DNA of 64,000 nt from Thinopyrum elongatum (taxonomy: Eukaryota; Streptophyta; Magnoliopsida; Poales; Poaceae), in assembly GCA_011799875.1 (NCBI GenBank), contig CM022298.1:192284423-192348422 (forward strand). The letters run 5' to 3'. Of this stretch, positions 44,664-55,526 are shown piece by piece. A model generated the notes under the pieces. The model did not search any database. It was not told the origin of the DNA and saw nothing but the letters and a program-made list of their open reading frames with translations. Each line of letters starts with the position of its first letter. The stretch's first letter is position 1. The position numbers were made by a program, and so were the translations under genes.

Positions 44664-46231
44664 GTATCGGGTATGGGCACTCCCCTTGGCTTGTGCCAAG
44701 CTTGGGGGAGGTTCTCCGGTATCGTATCACCTCCACTATCTTTTGCCTTTATTTACCTTAGTTTGATCCATAGTTATCTTTTGCTTTAGATCAATAAAAG
44801 TTTAGTTCGATCCTTTCTTTTAGAGAGTTTGCTTGGTGATCTATCCTTGTAATCATGTGCGAGATATATAATAAAGTTTAGTTTAAGTTTTGCTTTCTTT
44901 ACTTTCAATAAAAAGAAAGGAAATAAATGAAAAAGATCATATGCTAATATTATGGTAAGTAATGACATCACATAAGGAAAAGTATAAGTAGAAAATTTTA
45001 TTGGAGATTGACAAACATAGCATTGGTCAATGATGCAATTCATGAAAGAATTAATAAGGGAAGAGAAGATTCACATGCTAATACACTATCTTGGAAATCT
45101 TTTGTGATTGTGAGCCCCCATTAAAAATATTATATGCCAAAATTGTTGACACTGGACAAGGAAGACAACGTAATGATTTATGTTTGTTCATATTCACATA
45201 GAAGTTATATTGTCATAGATCCTTCAACATGTGGTGCTTGCCCCCTATCTTTGCTAGCCAAAAATTCCGCACTAAGTAGAGATACTACTTGTGCATCCAA
45301 AACCCTTAAACCCAAATCTTGTTTTGAGAGTCCACCATACCTACCTATGGATTGAGTAAGATCCTTCAAGTAAGTTGTCATCGGTGCAATAAGGCAATAA
45401 AAATTGCTTCTAAAAGTGTTAGATCATTTAGTGTAAGAGAAAATTGAGCATTGTACGAACTTGTGATGGCAAAGAATAAAAGCGACAGACTGCATAATAA
45501 AGGTTGCTATCATAAGGGGCAATATAACATGACGTTCTTTTGCACTAAGGGGTTGAGCATACAAACAAAAAGCGCATGGCAACCTCTGCTTCCCTCTGCG
45601 AAGGGCCTATCTTTTACTTTTATGTACTTACTTTCATGCAAGAGTCAAAGTTTTTCTCTCTATTCCTTTTTATTTTTCTCCTTTGGCAAGCATCATGTAG
45701 TGAGGAAAGATCTAGGCACATATATCCAGTTGGATATGGGTAGCATGAGTTATTATTGTTGACATCACCCTTGAGGTGAATACATTGGGAGGCGAAATTA
45801 TAAGCCCCTATCTTTCTATTTGTCTGGTTGAAACATTTTGCTCATGTGTATGCGGTGAGTGTTAGCAATCATAGAAGACTATATGATGGTTGAGTATGTG
45901 GACTTGCCTAAAGGCTCCGATACATGACCCTTCCTGAAAAGATGATGAATTGTAGTTGCAAAGTTGACTGAGAACATAGTTCATTTGTTTCCAATAGAGT
46001 TTATGCTTTATACTTCGATGTTGTGATGAATTGTTACTTATTCATGAGAAGTCTATGATAAAAGTTCTATGATAAAGTTTTATGTTAAAGTTTGTTGCTA
46101 TTATAATAATTTACATGATGCTTCTATGTCTGTATTTTGTTTTTTTCGACACTTCTCTCTCTAAGCATGTGGACATGTTTTTCGATTTCGGTTTTCGCTT
46201 GAGGACAAGCGAGGTCTAAGCTTGGGGAAGT
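44664..46231 (+). other. Element 2 non-coding 3' region with polypurine tract
   Basis: No gene. AAGCTTGGGGGAG occurs just after the 3' ORF (44698-44710), and the functional tract AAGCTTGGGGAAG (46218-46230) lies one base before the 3' LTR. Two blocks shared with element 1 are at 45251-45349 and 45581-45625. Confidence 0.75.
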
Positions 46232-47751
46232 TGATAAGTCCATTTTGCATCATGTTTACCTACTGTTATTTATAATATTTTTTATGCATAATAATGCCTT
46301 TTGGAGTAATTCTAATGCCTTTTCTCTCATAATATGCAAGGTTCACACAAAGAGGGAGAATTCCGGCAGCTGAAAATCTGGACCTGAAAAAGCTACATCA
46401 GGCTACCTATTCTGCACAACTCCAAATGAGCTGAAACTTCACGAGGATTTTTTATGGAATAAATGAGAATTATTTGAGCAAATAAGTACCAGAGGGGGCC
46501 CACCAGGTGGGCACAACCCACCTGGGCGCGCCAGGGAGCCCAGGCGCGCCCTGGTGGGTTGTGCCCTCCTCGGCCCACCTCCGGTGCCCATCTTCTGGTA
46601 TATAAGTCATTTTGACCTAGAAAAAAATTAGGAGAGGACTTTCGGGACGAAGCGCCGCCGTCTCGAGGCGGAACTTGGGCAGGAGCACTTTTGCCCTCCG
46701 GCGGAGCGATTCCGCCGGGGGAACTTCCCTCCCGGAGGGGGAAATCATCGTCACCATCATCACCAACAACCCTATCATCTTGGGGAGGCCAATCTTCATC
46801 AACAACTTCACCAGCACCATCTCCTCTCAAACCCTAGTTCATCTCTTGTGTTCAATCTTTGTACCGGAACCTCAGATTGGTACCTGTGGGTGACTAGTAG
46901 TGTTGATTACATCTTGTAGTTGATCACTATATGGTTTATTTGGTGGAAGATTATATGTTCAAATCCATTATGCTATTTAATACCCCTCTAATCATGAACA
47001 TGTTTATCACTTGTGAGTAGTCACTTTTGTTCTTGAGGTCACGGGAGAAATCATGTTGCAAGTAACCATGTGAACTTGATATGTGTTCGATATTTTGATA
47101 GTATGTATGTTGTGATTCCCTTAGTGGTGTCATGTGAACGTCGACTACATGAAACTTCACCATACTTGGGCCTAAGGGAATGCACTGTGGAGTAGTTATT
47201 AGATGATGGGTTGCTAGAGTGACAGAAGCTTAAACCCTAGTTTATGCGCTATTCCGTAAGGGGCTGATTTGGATCCAAAAGTTTAATGCTATGGTTAGAT
47301 TTATTCTTAATACTTTTCTCGTAGTGGCGGATGCTTGCGAGGGGGTTAATCATAAGTAGTAGGTTTGTTCAAGTAAGAACAACAGCTAAGCACCGGTCCA
47401 CCCACATATCAAATTATCAAAGTAGCAAACACAAATCAAACCAACATGATGAAAGTGACTAGATGAAATTCCCGTGTACCCTCAAGAACACTTTGCTTAT
47501 TATAAGAGACCGTTTTGGCCTGTCCTTTGCCTCAAAAGGATTGGGCTACCTTGCTGCACTTTTGTTACAGTTACCGTTACTTGCTCGTTACAAATTATCT
47601 TGCTATCAAACTACTCGTTACTTACAATTTCAGCGCTTGCAGACATTACCTTGCTGAAAACCACTTGTCATTTCCTTCAGCTCCTCGTTGGGTTCGACAC
47701 TCTTACTTATCAAAAGGACTACGATTGATCCCCTATACTTGTGGGTCATCA
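46232..47751 (+). repeat. Element 2 3' LTR
   Basis: 1,520 bp, TGATAAGTCC to GGGTCATCA. Palindrome at 46496-46570 and TATA at 46599-46606. Confidence 0.92.
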
Positions 47752-47756
47752 ACCAG

Positions 47757-48728
47757 CGCGCTCACTTCATGTTTCTCCTATTTTCACAAACATGGTCTCT
47801 CATCGTCTCCCTTGAGAAGTGTCACACTCTCCCTATCATTATACATTACACGGTTTTCATTATCTCTCACGTCTCTATCTTTCTCTGGTATCACTAGGTA
47901 CCTAAGATTTATTTTTCACCGCCACACACACACTCTAACTCATCTTTCACTTTGTCTTTCTCTCTAGGGTTCTCTCACGCACCCTATATCTTTCTAGATA
48001 TGACTCCTACCACTAGAATTACTCTCTCCCGCACACACAACGTTTGTTGGGGTCTCCTTTCCGTCTTCATCTCAGTTATAAAACTGACATTATTCATTTG
48101 TTTACCGATCAAACAAACTCCCCCCTTTCTCTCTCTCTCTCTCACACACAACTCCTGCTTCCACTCCCCCTCCCGACTACCGTCTCTCTCTCACACACAA
48201 AAAACTCTCGCTTTCGCACCCCCGACTCGTATTTCTCTCACAAACATTGATCGACCAGCCTCCAGATAGGTTTATACATCCACACACTCTTGCTTCCACT
48301 ATCTTGTACATGTCTCTCTCGCGCTCCTTGTATCTATGTAGATTTTTCGTCCCTTCTTGAGACACGCCCTCTCGATCGTGCACACACACACTATCGCCTC
48401 ATTTTATGGTGATACCTCTCGCACACACACTCTTTATGTCTTTATCATACACGCACTCTCTCCTCCTCCTCTCTCCCTCTCTCTCTCACACACACACACC
48501 ACACACACACACACATGGGCTTTTTGGAACAATATACCACTTCTCGAATCTTGAAAACAACCACATTCCTCCCTTATCTCATCAAAACCGCCAAAGGAAT
48601 ATATTTTGAGTGAAACATAACATATTTTTAGTGATATACGTATTTCAAAACTAGACTCTTTTCTATCAAATCGGTGAATATGTATTAATCTACTTTGAAT
48701 GTGTGGCAACGCATTGGCACATTGCTAG
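47757..48728 (+). mobile_element. CT/CA-rich unit ending in a Helitron-like 3' terminus
   Basis: A stretch very rich in CTCTC and CACACA runs (47950-48520) and without genes. It ends GTGGCAACGCATTGGCAC then ATTGCTAG before T (48702-48729), the decayed hairpin plus CTAG arrangement of Helitron ends. The start was not found. Element 2 was probably inserted into this unit, because the left flank (24180-24287) has the same composition. Confidence 0.4.
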
Positions 48729-49137
48729 TTATTACTGTATAATTTTTTGGACACCAGACAAACGGTGGAGTACATATACGAAGAGAAGAGGCGCACATAC
48801 GCAGTCGGTCTCGCGCTGTCTCGCACACATGAGAGTTACATAAAGGCACCGTAAACAAATAAACCCTAGGTGCATGATAGCTGCATGCGCGAGTACCGGG
48901 TATGTGGTGGAGCGCACCTTTGTAGGAATAGTCAGCTCGCGTGATAATTTGATCGATAGGAGTTGATGGTCGGGACCACAGGTGAACGACCTGGAGGCGG
49001 TAGCTCGCCAGTCGCCACTGATCGAGTAGCCACGTTTAAAATATCATTTTTTTAGCGGGGTAAGAGTTCCGATTTTTAATGGCGCATTATACTAGTTTTT
49101 AGAACGATTGGTATGGAGCGAAAATGGAATTCATAAC
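48729..49137. other. Intergenic sequence, nothing recognised
   Basis: No ORF, RNA gene or transposon end was recognised. The stretch has ordinary composition. Confidence 0.5.
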
Positions 49138-49268
49138 TACTACCTCCGTCCTGGTTTACTAGTCCCCATCATATTTTGGGTCAAAGTTTGTCCATGAATT
49201 TTACTTGTAAAATGTGAATGGAAAATGATATTTTGGTATACCCAAACAAAAAAGGACTGGAGGGAGTG
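49138..49268. mobile_element. Decayed Stowaway-type MITE
   Basis: Left end CTACCTCCGTCCTGG and right end GGACTGGAGGGAGTG, related to the intact copy at 59457-59654. The middle is altered. Confidence 0.5.
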
Positions 49269-49784
49269 ATTGCTCTGACACGGACGCGACCTCTCATAGC
49301 GCAGGCATTGAACCGGCGCGCTGGCCAAGAGGGCCCCACTCGCTGCAGGCCAGGCTGAACAAGCCTCCTCGCCGCATGCTACCGGCTTCAGACTGCCCCG
49401 CCTGCCTCCATTGAATCCGCGCGTGTGCCGGCAACACGTCCTTCCGCGAGCCGGCCGGCATTTTAGAACACAACGCCGGTTGGCTCCTCTCGTCCGCCCG
49501 CTATTTAAACTCTCCTCACATTTTTTTTGGCTTTGAAGTGAATCATGGTTGTGGACATTATCTATGAATGTGCAGATATCTGTAAACATGAGTTTGAGTG
49601 GAAGTTGAACTTGGAATGTTGGGCTTGCGTGTGAACTATACCATGTCCAACGCTTCATCTGTTATTGTTTGGAAAGTAATTGCTGTTATTACATGACCCG
49701 AAAAAAAAATATTTTGTGCCACATCAATAGATGCACGAACATCACAACAGTCATGCTGACTGGATAAACATTTGAACCTAGCTA
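49269..49784. other. GC-rich promoter-like stretch, no gene
   Basis: 49270-49500 is GC-rich and ends in CTATTTAAACTC (49500), a plausible plus-strand TATA region. No coding sequence follows, so it may be a displaced promoter. The remainder is plain AT-rich sequence. Confidence 0.35.
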
Positions 49785-50566
49785 TTATGAAGGAAAATTT
49801 GTATTGACAACAGTTTTAGATAGCAGGAGACACCTAGCCTGCTCTGCCTCTGCTAGCTTCTTTCTAGCTTCTTCCATCTCTTCTTTGGCTTGGGTGAAGA
49901 GAGCATCTGATTGCTCTTTTTGCTTCTTCAGGAACTCAGCTACATTCTCAAGGGCTGCTGCACGGTTTCTTTCAGCCTTTACTAGAGCCACAAGGACACG
50001 AACAGTTGACGACTCCACCTAGCTTGTGTGTAATCCAGCATCATCTGGGAATTTGCACCTTGTGTCTAATCCAGCATCATTAGGGAACGGGCACCTTGTG
50101 TGTAATCCAGCCTCATTTTGGAAACATGATCGTGAGGTTGACCATACTTCCCTCCTCGCAGGAACTGCATCCTGACATGAAGTTACTTCTTTTTTAGATC
50201 AATAGTCAAAGCAACCCAGATCCATTTAGTAGAAGCCAGATAAACATGACTCGAAGAAGTGAATTCAAAAGGAGAAATATAAAAATAGACTCCAAGGTGA
50301 GAACACCCACTTCCTACATCAAGCTAAAAATGAAAGCATTAGGATGATTAAGACTCTTCTTATTACACATCGAAGAACACGAGGCTAAGAGAAATAGAAA
50401 CTACAACATATACACATCAAAGAACACGAGGCTAAACGAAAGTAGTTGAAAGGGTGTTACTTACCAAAGCTCGTTTTACAGGTTCAGTGCAGCTCCTCTT
50501 TAACTTGCCACGTTCCTTGAAGATGTCCCCAATATCTCGTGTTTGGTCTTCATTGCTCCTTTGCAT
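49785..50566 (-). pseudogene. Two-exon gene fragment with 13-residue repeats and a coiled coil, unknown
   Basis: Exon 50566-50465 (34 codons, MQRSNEDQTRDIGDIFKERG) ends at a GTAAGT donor. Exon 50171-49785 follows an AG acceptor, and the frame is kept (phase 0). The second exon encodes DAVPARREVW, then three diverged 13-residue units of the form NDAGLDTRCKFP. An in-frame TAG follows (50021-50019), then a Lys/Glu/Ala-rich coiled coil (KKQKEQSDALFTQAKEEMEE) to the stop at 49785. The donor and acceptor make the exon pair believable. The upstream part is missing. I do not recognise the family. The AP2 gene lies 170 bp upstream on the same strand but no junction to it is evident. Confidence 0.45.
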
Positions 50567-50733
50567 GTTCGCACTCGTAGTTTTAAAATCTCAACATGGC
50601 AAGAAAAATATAGTAATACTCTGACTCGATACACATTCGACTCCGAGTCGATACTGGCATAGATAGATACATAGATAGTTCTCAGCATAGATATAGCATA
50701 GATAGATAAAAAAATAGATAGTTCAACTACTCC

Positions 50734-51249
50734 TTATCGTCCGACTCCACCTCGGTGATGTCCTCCTCCTAGCTTGATGTTGAATTGAGCGGCCGCCTTC
50801 CGCGTACGCCTGTCCTCGTGATAGGCGGCTCGCTCCGCCCTCCTCTTCTCCCTCTCCGCCCTCCTTTGAGCGTAGAACTCGCGCTCGTTGATGATGTCCT
50901 GCGGGAAGCGTTGGCGCCACAGCGCCATGGCTTCCTCGTCCATCTCGGCGATGCCGAGACGGTGCTCCCGCCTCCGGTTGTCGCGATGATCCTTGTCGAT
51001 GATAAGCCGCGGCGGAGGCACGAGCTCCTGCGCCCGCTCCCGCGTTGGCACGTTGGGGAAGTTCATGTCCCTACGAGGCCACCGGAGGTGCCACACTGCC
51101 GTGTCGTATGCGCGGGCGGCCTCGTGGGCGGTGTCAAAAGTGTCGAGGCTGAGGCGCATCTTGCGGAACCGGATCTCGGCGGGGAAGCCACCGGAGGGGT
51201 GCGCGCGGACGCCACGGTAGCCCCAAGTTTCCCGGCGGCGCGGCGGCAT
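50734..51249 (-). CDS. AP2/ERF-domain protein (divergent)
   Basis: 171 residues from ATG (51249). The AP2/ERF DNA-binding domain covers about residues 10-66: YRGVRAHPSG, FPAEIRFRKM, LSLDTFDTAHEAARAYDTA and the end DMNFPNV. The YRGVR and AEIR elements and the RAYD helix are kept. The tryptophan usual before AEIR is replaced (FPAEIR), so DNA contact may be altered. The rest is an Arg/Glu-rich helix (REKRRAERAAYHEDRRTRKA). Near the 3' end one frame over reads EDITEVESDDKE and stop, an acidic tail, so a one-base indel in a GGAGGAGG run (about 50765) may have replaced the original C terminus. A TATA box lies 80 bp upstream. Single exon. Confidence 0.75.
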   Translation of the reverse strand: MPPRRRETWGYRGVRAHPSGGFPAEIRFRKMRLSLDTFDTAHEAARAYDTAVWHLRWPRRDMNFPNVPTRERAQELVPPPRLIIDKDHRDNRRREHRLGIAEMDEEAMALWRQRFPQDIINEREFYAQRRAEREKRRAERAAYHEDRRTRKAAAQFNIKLGGGHHRGGVGR

Positions 51250-51326
51250 GGTGTCGCGGCGGCGGCGAGGTGAGAAAGAGCGGGGAGAGAGCGGTGGCGA
51301 GGCATAGAGCGGTGGGATGGCGTTGG

Positions 51327-51337
51327 ATTTTATAAAG
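51327..51337 (-). promoter_or_regulatory. TATA box of the AP2/ERF gene
   Basis: On the minus strand GCTTTATAAAATCC, about 80 bases before the ATG at 51249, in a GC-rich context typical of grass promoters. Confidence 0.65.
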
Positions 51338-51434
51338 CGCGCCGGACGCCGAGCGCCAAAACTAGCGCGCGCCCGGCCGCTTTTTCCTGCCCGCGCGTGA
51401 TCCTTTCCCGACGTCCCTGCTATCTCTACTCTTG

Positions 51435-51492
51435 TATATATATTATATATATATATATATTATATTATATATTTATTTTATATTTATATTTA
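51435..51492. repeat. TA-rich microsatellite
   Basis: TATATATA runs mixed with TTATATT, directly abutting the Helitron at 51493. Confidence 0.8.
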
Positions 51493-51733
51493 TCACTACT
51501 CTTATAAAAAACAGAGTTGGTGATGATGGTGTGCCTGCCATCCTGCAATATAGGCCGTCCGATTTATATCTGACGGATAGGAAGGAAACTATGGCAATTT
51601 TGCAAAAAGATACCCGCACCTCTCTCCATGTTTGCAGATAAGGCATTCCCTCGTTCATCCTTTTCTCCCACAAGATAAACTACTCATACAAATGCATCTT
51701 GATGTTCCGTGCAACGCATGGGCATCTTGCTAG
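51493..51733 (+). mobile_element. Non-autonomous Helitron, copy 2 (complete, 241 bp)
   Basis: Starts TCACTACTCTTATAAAA after A and ends with a CCGTGCAACGCATGGG hairpin, CATCTTG and CTAG before T: the A-T insertion site, TC start, hairpin and CTAG end of Helitrons. No coding capacity. The same element is at 13775 and 62473. Confidence 0.8.
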
Positions 51734-52539
51734 TTCTAAAAAACTTTCCATCATTTGTCACACTACTGGTTGCAGATGAAGAACCTACCCAAGCACAGCG
51801 CAATACAGGAGCGACGCACAATTACAAGGTGATATTCTGTTGGACAATGCAAGCTATAACCAATTACTTTTATGGGAACAATAGCAACCAGGAAATTTGA
51901 AGGGTAGGTATGAACAAAATTGGAACTGCACATGTACTGCTAAGCGATTCAATATACACATTACCAATCGAGGAGGAGTACGATGGTCACGGCGGCCTCT
52001 GTGCATCATGGTCAGCAATGGGAGTCAGTTCATTGTCCACGACGGTGGTGCTTCTGCGCTTGGCGTCAGATTCTGGGAAGCAGATCCGAGACCGTGGAAG
52101 ACGGTGCCGGGGAAGAGGCTCCGTGTAGGACGACGATGATGGACCGGCTCTAGTGCGGCGTACGACGTCGTCGATGAGGCAGGTGCGCAGCGGTGGACGA
52201 GTGCGCCGATGTAGAAGGGGAGGAGCACGAAGGCTGCGGTGCCGTGGAGAAGTCTATTTTGCGGTGGGGATAGAAAATGGGGAGTATTCAGGTGTACTAC
52301 TCTGGGTGCCGGGGTGGGGTTGGCTGGGTAGGGTGAACCTGAAGTTACCAAAACAGCCCCCTACCCACCAGCATCCATTGGCCTGTTCCGAAGGGTATGA
52401 TGGTAACTTCGCACTACTCGAATCAGGGTCGCGGGAGATTTTCCCGCCGACCTCAAAATTTTGTAACACTGAACTCCCCGTTTGGCGTGTTGGGTGATTG
52501 GGCTAAGCAACTAGCGAGCAGTACTAGTAACTACTAGTA
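51734..52539 (-). other. Gene-free region with a leader-like GC-rich stretch
   Basis: 52000-52350 is GC-rich. On the minus strand it reads like a 5' leader or first exon (ending TCGTGGACAATGAACTG, near 52025) and recalls the CACTA leader sequence at 18600-18780. No intact frame can be defended. It may be a captured or relict CACTA fragment. Confidence 0.3.
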
Positions 52540-52795
52540 GTCCCTCCATTTTTATTAACTCTGCATATTAGGTTTGACCGAAGTCAAACTTCCTAAAGTT
52601 TGACCAAGTTTATAGAAAAATATAAACATTTACCATAGCAAATATGTATGATGTGAAAGTACATTCAATAATGAATCTAATGGTATTTATTTGTTATTGT
52701 ATATGTTAATATTTTTTGTTATAAACTTTGTGAGAGTTTACAAAACTTGACTTTGACCAATGCTAATACGCGGACTTAAATAAAAACGGAGGGAG
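52540..52795. mobile_element. Stowaway-type MITE (256 bp)
   Basis: Ends GTCCCTCCATTTTTATT and ...AATAAAAACGGAGGGAG, flanked by TA on both sides (52538-52539, 52796-52797). The interior has the inverted CAAAGTTTGACC/CCTAAAGTTTGACC-type phrases typical of this group. Confidence 0.85.
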
Positions 52796-53617
52796 TACAC
52801 ATTTGTTTTCTTAGTTTGTAGTGGAATTAATCATTTGTTGTAATCGTGAAATAAATATATTATGCTACTGACTACGAATGTAATGGTTTATACAATTCAA
52901 TAGTTAGAAGCATTGTTGAATTCCAAGATGTATACGAGGTCTATAGTACTTCACAATATGCTCAAACTCACATAATCCTAGTCAAATGAAAATCTAAATG
53001 CATTTCATAGTTATTACTTTGTAGGATGCAACAAAACCAACCATAACTCTACATGATCCATTATAAAGCAACATTTTGAACACATTCCAATGTGTGAATG
53101 AAACATGTAGAGAGAGTTTGCGAAGATGGAGTAAATAGGGTGGGAAATATTGTATGTATGTGGGCGAGAGAGTAGGAGACAAACCTAACGAGAGACAGAG
53201 AGAGAGAGAGGAAGAAGTTAGGTCTGTGAGAAAGATGGAGACATGTAATATACGTGAGATGCGTGTGCATCCGGATTTTGTACACGTGGAAGGAGAAGAG
53301 ACAACGGGTTTGATGAGAGAGCTGGAAAAGAGTGGATGAGAGGGGAAGGATCTCATGGGTTGAGGGATCCATAATTTTGTGCGGGAGAGAGAGGGTGGGG
53401 GGAGGAGTCAGTCAACCGTCATCACATCATCCTGCTTCCAAATGGCCTCGCATTCTCTAGTGCAGTGTGATCGCCATCTTTGATCTCCTCGATGCCCTCT
53501 TTGAAGATTGAGGTGGTGTGCATGCTGGGGTGCAGAGAAGCACAAGCGAGAGTGGTCGCCATATAACCTTGGATGGGGATGAATTGTGTGCTCGGGGGAG
53601 GGGGGAGTGTGTGTGCA

Positions 53618-53664
<47 letters not shown>

Positions 53665-54450
53665 AGATATTGAGAGAAATCAAACCTATGGAGAGAATGT
53701 GTGTATGTGACGGAAAGCTACATGCTAAATAGGGTTTTCATGAAGAGATTGTGCGTGCGAGATAGAGAGCGATGTGCGGGCCTTGAGGTGGACAGGGGCC
53801 GGGTGAGGGTGTCAAAATGTGTGCGTTGATGCATGTGTTACATGCGATCGTGCGTGGGACGGACGAATTGAGAGAGATGGTTGTTGTGTTACGGATACTC
53901 CTCTCTCTCTCGCACACACACAAGTACAAATAGAAGACCGTTCTCTCATGTATACACAACATATCGGCATCTCTCTATGTCTCACGCATGCATGATCATT
54001 TGCACATTCACACCTCTCTATGTCTCTATCACACGCACATCGTCTCCACATTGCCCTTCTGCCACAACACACATATGGACACATACACGCGTTCTCTCTC
54101 AGTCACACACACAGAATCAGTATTTAAAAAAAATGTCTAGGGCGCACCTAAAACGTCCAAATCCAAATAAGCACGAACTGAAGCTAAATTCAAATATATG
54201 GAAATATTGTAGCATGAAGAACTTTTCCAGGAAAAAAAGTAGAGTAATATTCGGGGATTGTTTTCACACACACAAAAAGGTTCGGTGGATGTCCTTCGAG
54301 CGTGACACAGTGACGCACCATTCGATCTACCGCGCGACTGCGGTGCACGCGCTTGCACAGGATTCTGTATCGATGTTGTGCTAACTAATGTGGTAGTATA
54401 AGCGCTGCCTCAGTCTAATGTTTACGTGTACTAGTACTGTGTTCTTTTAA
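52796..54450. other. Low-complexity intergenic DNA
   Basis: No gene. It contains GA-rich sequence (53150-53400), a (GT)n tract and then CT/CA-rich sequence (53890-54110) of the kind seen at 47950-48520, so the region may include related repeat units in both orientations. Confidence 0.5.
53624..53663. repeat. (GT)n microsatellite
   Basis: About twenty uninterrupted GT units. Confidence 0.95.
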
Positions 54451-54459
54451 GTTTGACCA

Positions 54460-54936
54460 ACCCTATATAAAACTAAACTAAGCTCCCATACGCGCACTCA
54501 TCAATATGCCGCCGCCGCCGTTGCGCATGTCGGCGCCAGCCTGCTCCGGCCGACCATTTCTCGCCCATCACCGCCGTGTCCCCGCCATCCCTGTGCCATG
54601 AAGCCGAAGGCTCGCCTTCTCACGTCGTCTGCAGTCCCTCCTTATGATGCCGCCGTGCTGCCAAGCACGCGAGCAGGTGGAGCCGCGTTTATGCCCTCAG
54701 CGTACGAAGAGGAGGACGAGCGTGTGCTCCAGCACACCGGCGAGGAGGAGCTAGCGTATCATTGTCGTCTCCGCCCGCGCGGAGGAGGCACGCATGGTGG
54801 CTGTCGCGGCGGAAGCCGGTCGCGCCCGCGCCAAGCCCGCAAACTGGGTGCGGACGTGGAATCTACCGTCGAGACCTTGAATGCCACGTGGATCCTGCAA
54901 TCTGAAGGAACAATTTGGGTCAGTCGACTCTTGTGA
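54460..54936 (+). other. Promoter-like sequence and doubtful 112-codon frame
   Basis: CTATATAAAAC at 54461 is a good TATA box. The first ATG (54505) opens only 32 codons. A second ATG (54598) opens 112 codons of Arg/Gly-rich sequence that runs into the inverted-repeat element at 54912. There is no recognisable domain. It may be a gene start cut off by that element. Confidence 0.3.
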
Positions 54937-55288
54937 GCCGTTGGATGCAACATGGACGGCCAGAAGGGCTTCTTCAACCTCCGAAATTGATGCACTGTTC
55001 ATCTTCTCTCTCAGGCATCGAGTCGCCAGCCCGCCACAGGCCTAACCGCCTGCCGCCGCCCCCCCGCCCTCCCCTGAACCGCCTGCCACTGCCATGCTCC
55101 CCCCACCCCCGCCATCCATTTAACCCCGGGCACGATCCATTTTTTTCGGTGAACTGCATTCCACACCCAACACTCGTAAGATAGATCATGGGCACCCTGC
55201 CACCCTAATATCGATACTGGGGTAGCTTCTCTGCCGTCTTCTTCCTTCGCTCCGTCGAACTTCTTTCACAAATTGACTGACCCAAATT
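54912..55288. mobile_element. Short element with TTTGGGTCAGTC inverted ends, copy B
   Basis: Begins AATTTGGGTCAGTCGAC and ends GACTGACCCAAATT: a 14-bp perfect inverted repeat. The interior is GC-rich with CCGCCGCCCCCCCGCCC. It is related in ends and composition to 18004-18340. No target duplication is evident. Confidence 0.5.
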
Positions 55289-55526
55289 ATACTACTAGTA
55301 CGCATTAAGTACAGTAGGAACACGAAGATACGAGTAGTAGTACCAACTACAAGAAGAACAGTAGTAAGACATACTAGTACTATACGTACTAAAGAGTTCA
55401 AATAACGAGAAAGAACATAAACATAGTTCTGCTGGGGGCTCAGCACAACACACCCCTGAAATAAAACTAAGCAACTAGTCCGCTTGACACTGCAGTAGAA
55501 CCAGCATGAGCAATAACACTACCACC

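Larger units (their letters stand above)
24288..47751 (+). mobile_element. Element 2: Athila-type Gypsy LTR retrotransposon, autonomous type, interrupted by element 3
   Basis: LTRs at 24288-25805 and 46232-47751, flanked by ACCCG (24283-24287) and ACCAG (47752-47756), a 5-bp target duplication with one mismatch. Without element 3 it is about 10.2 kb. Order: LTR, primer-binding site, gag, protease, RT, RNase H, integrase, internal palindrome with TATA, small 3' ORF, non-coding tail, polypurine tract, LTR. All enzyme domains are present but stops break the frame at 25902, 40174, 41794, 42871 and 43723, with a frameshift near 40035, so this copy is dead. LTR divergence is roughly 2-3 percent by eye. 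Confidence 0.92.

Noticed and set aside
52812..52831. Possible right end of the CACTA: TTTGTAGTG followed by GAA, matching the GAA before 11778
   Set aside because: Sequence inside of the putative end does not match the inverted terminal repeat beyond the first nine bases, and there is no subterminal array. The match of three bases is expected by chance.
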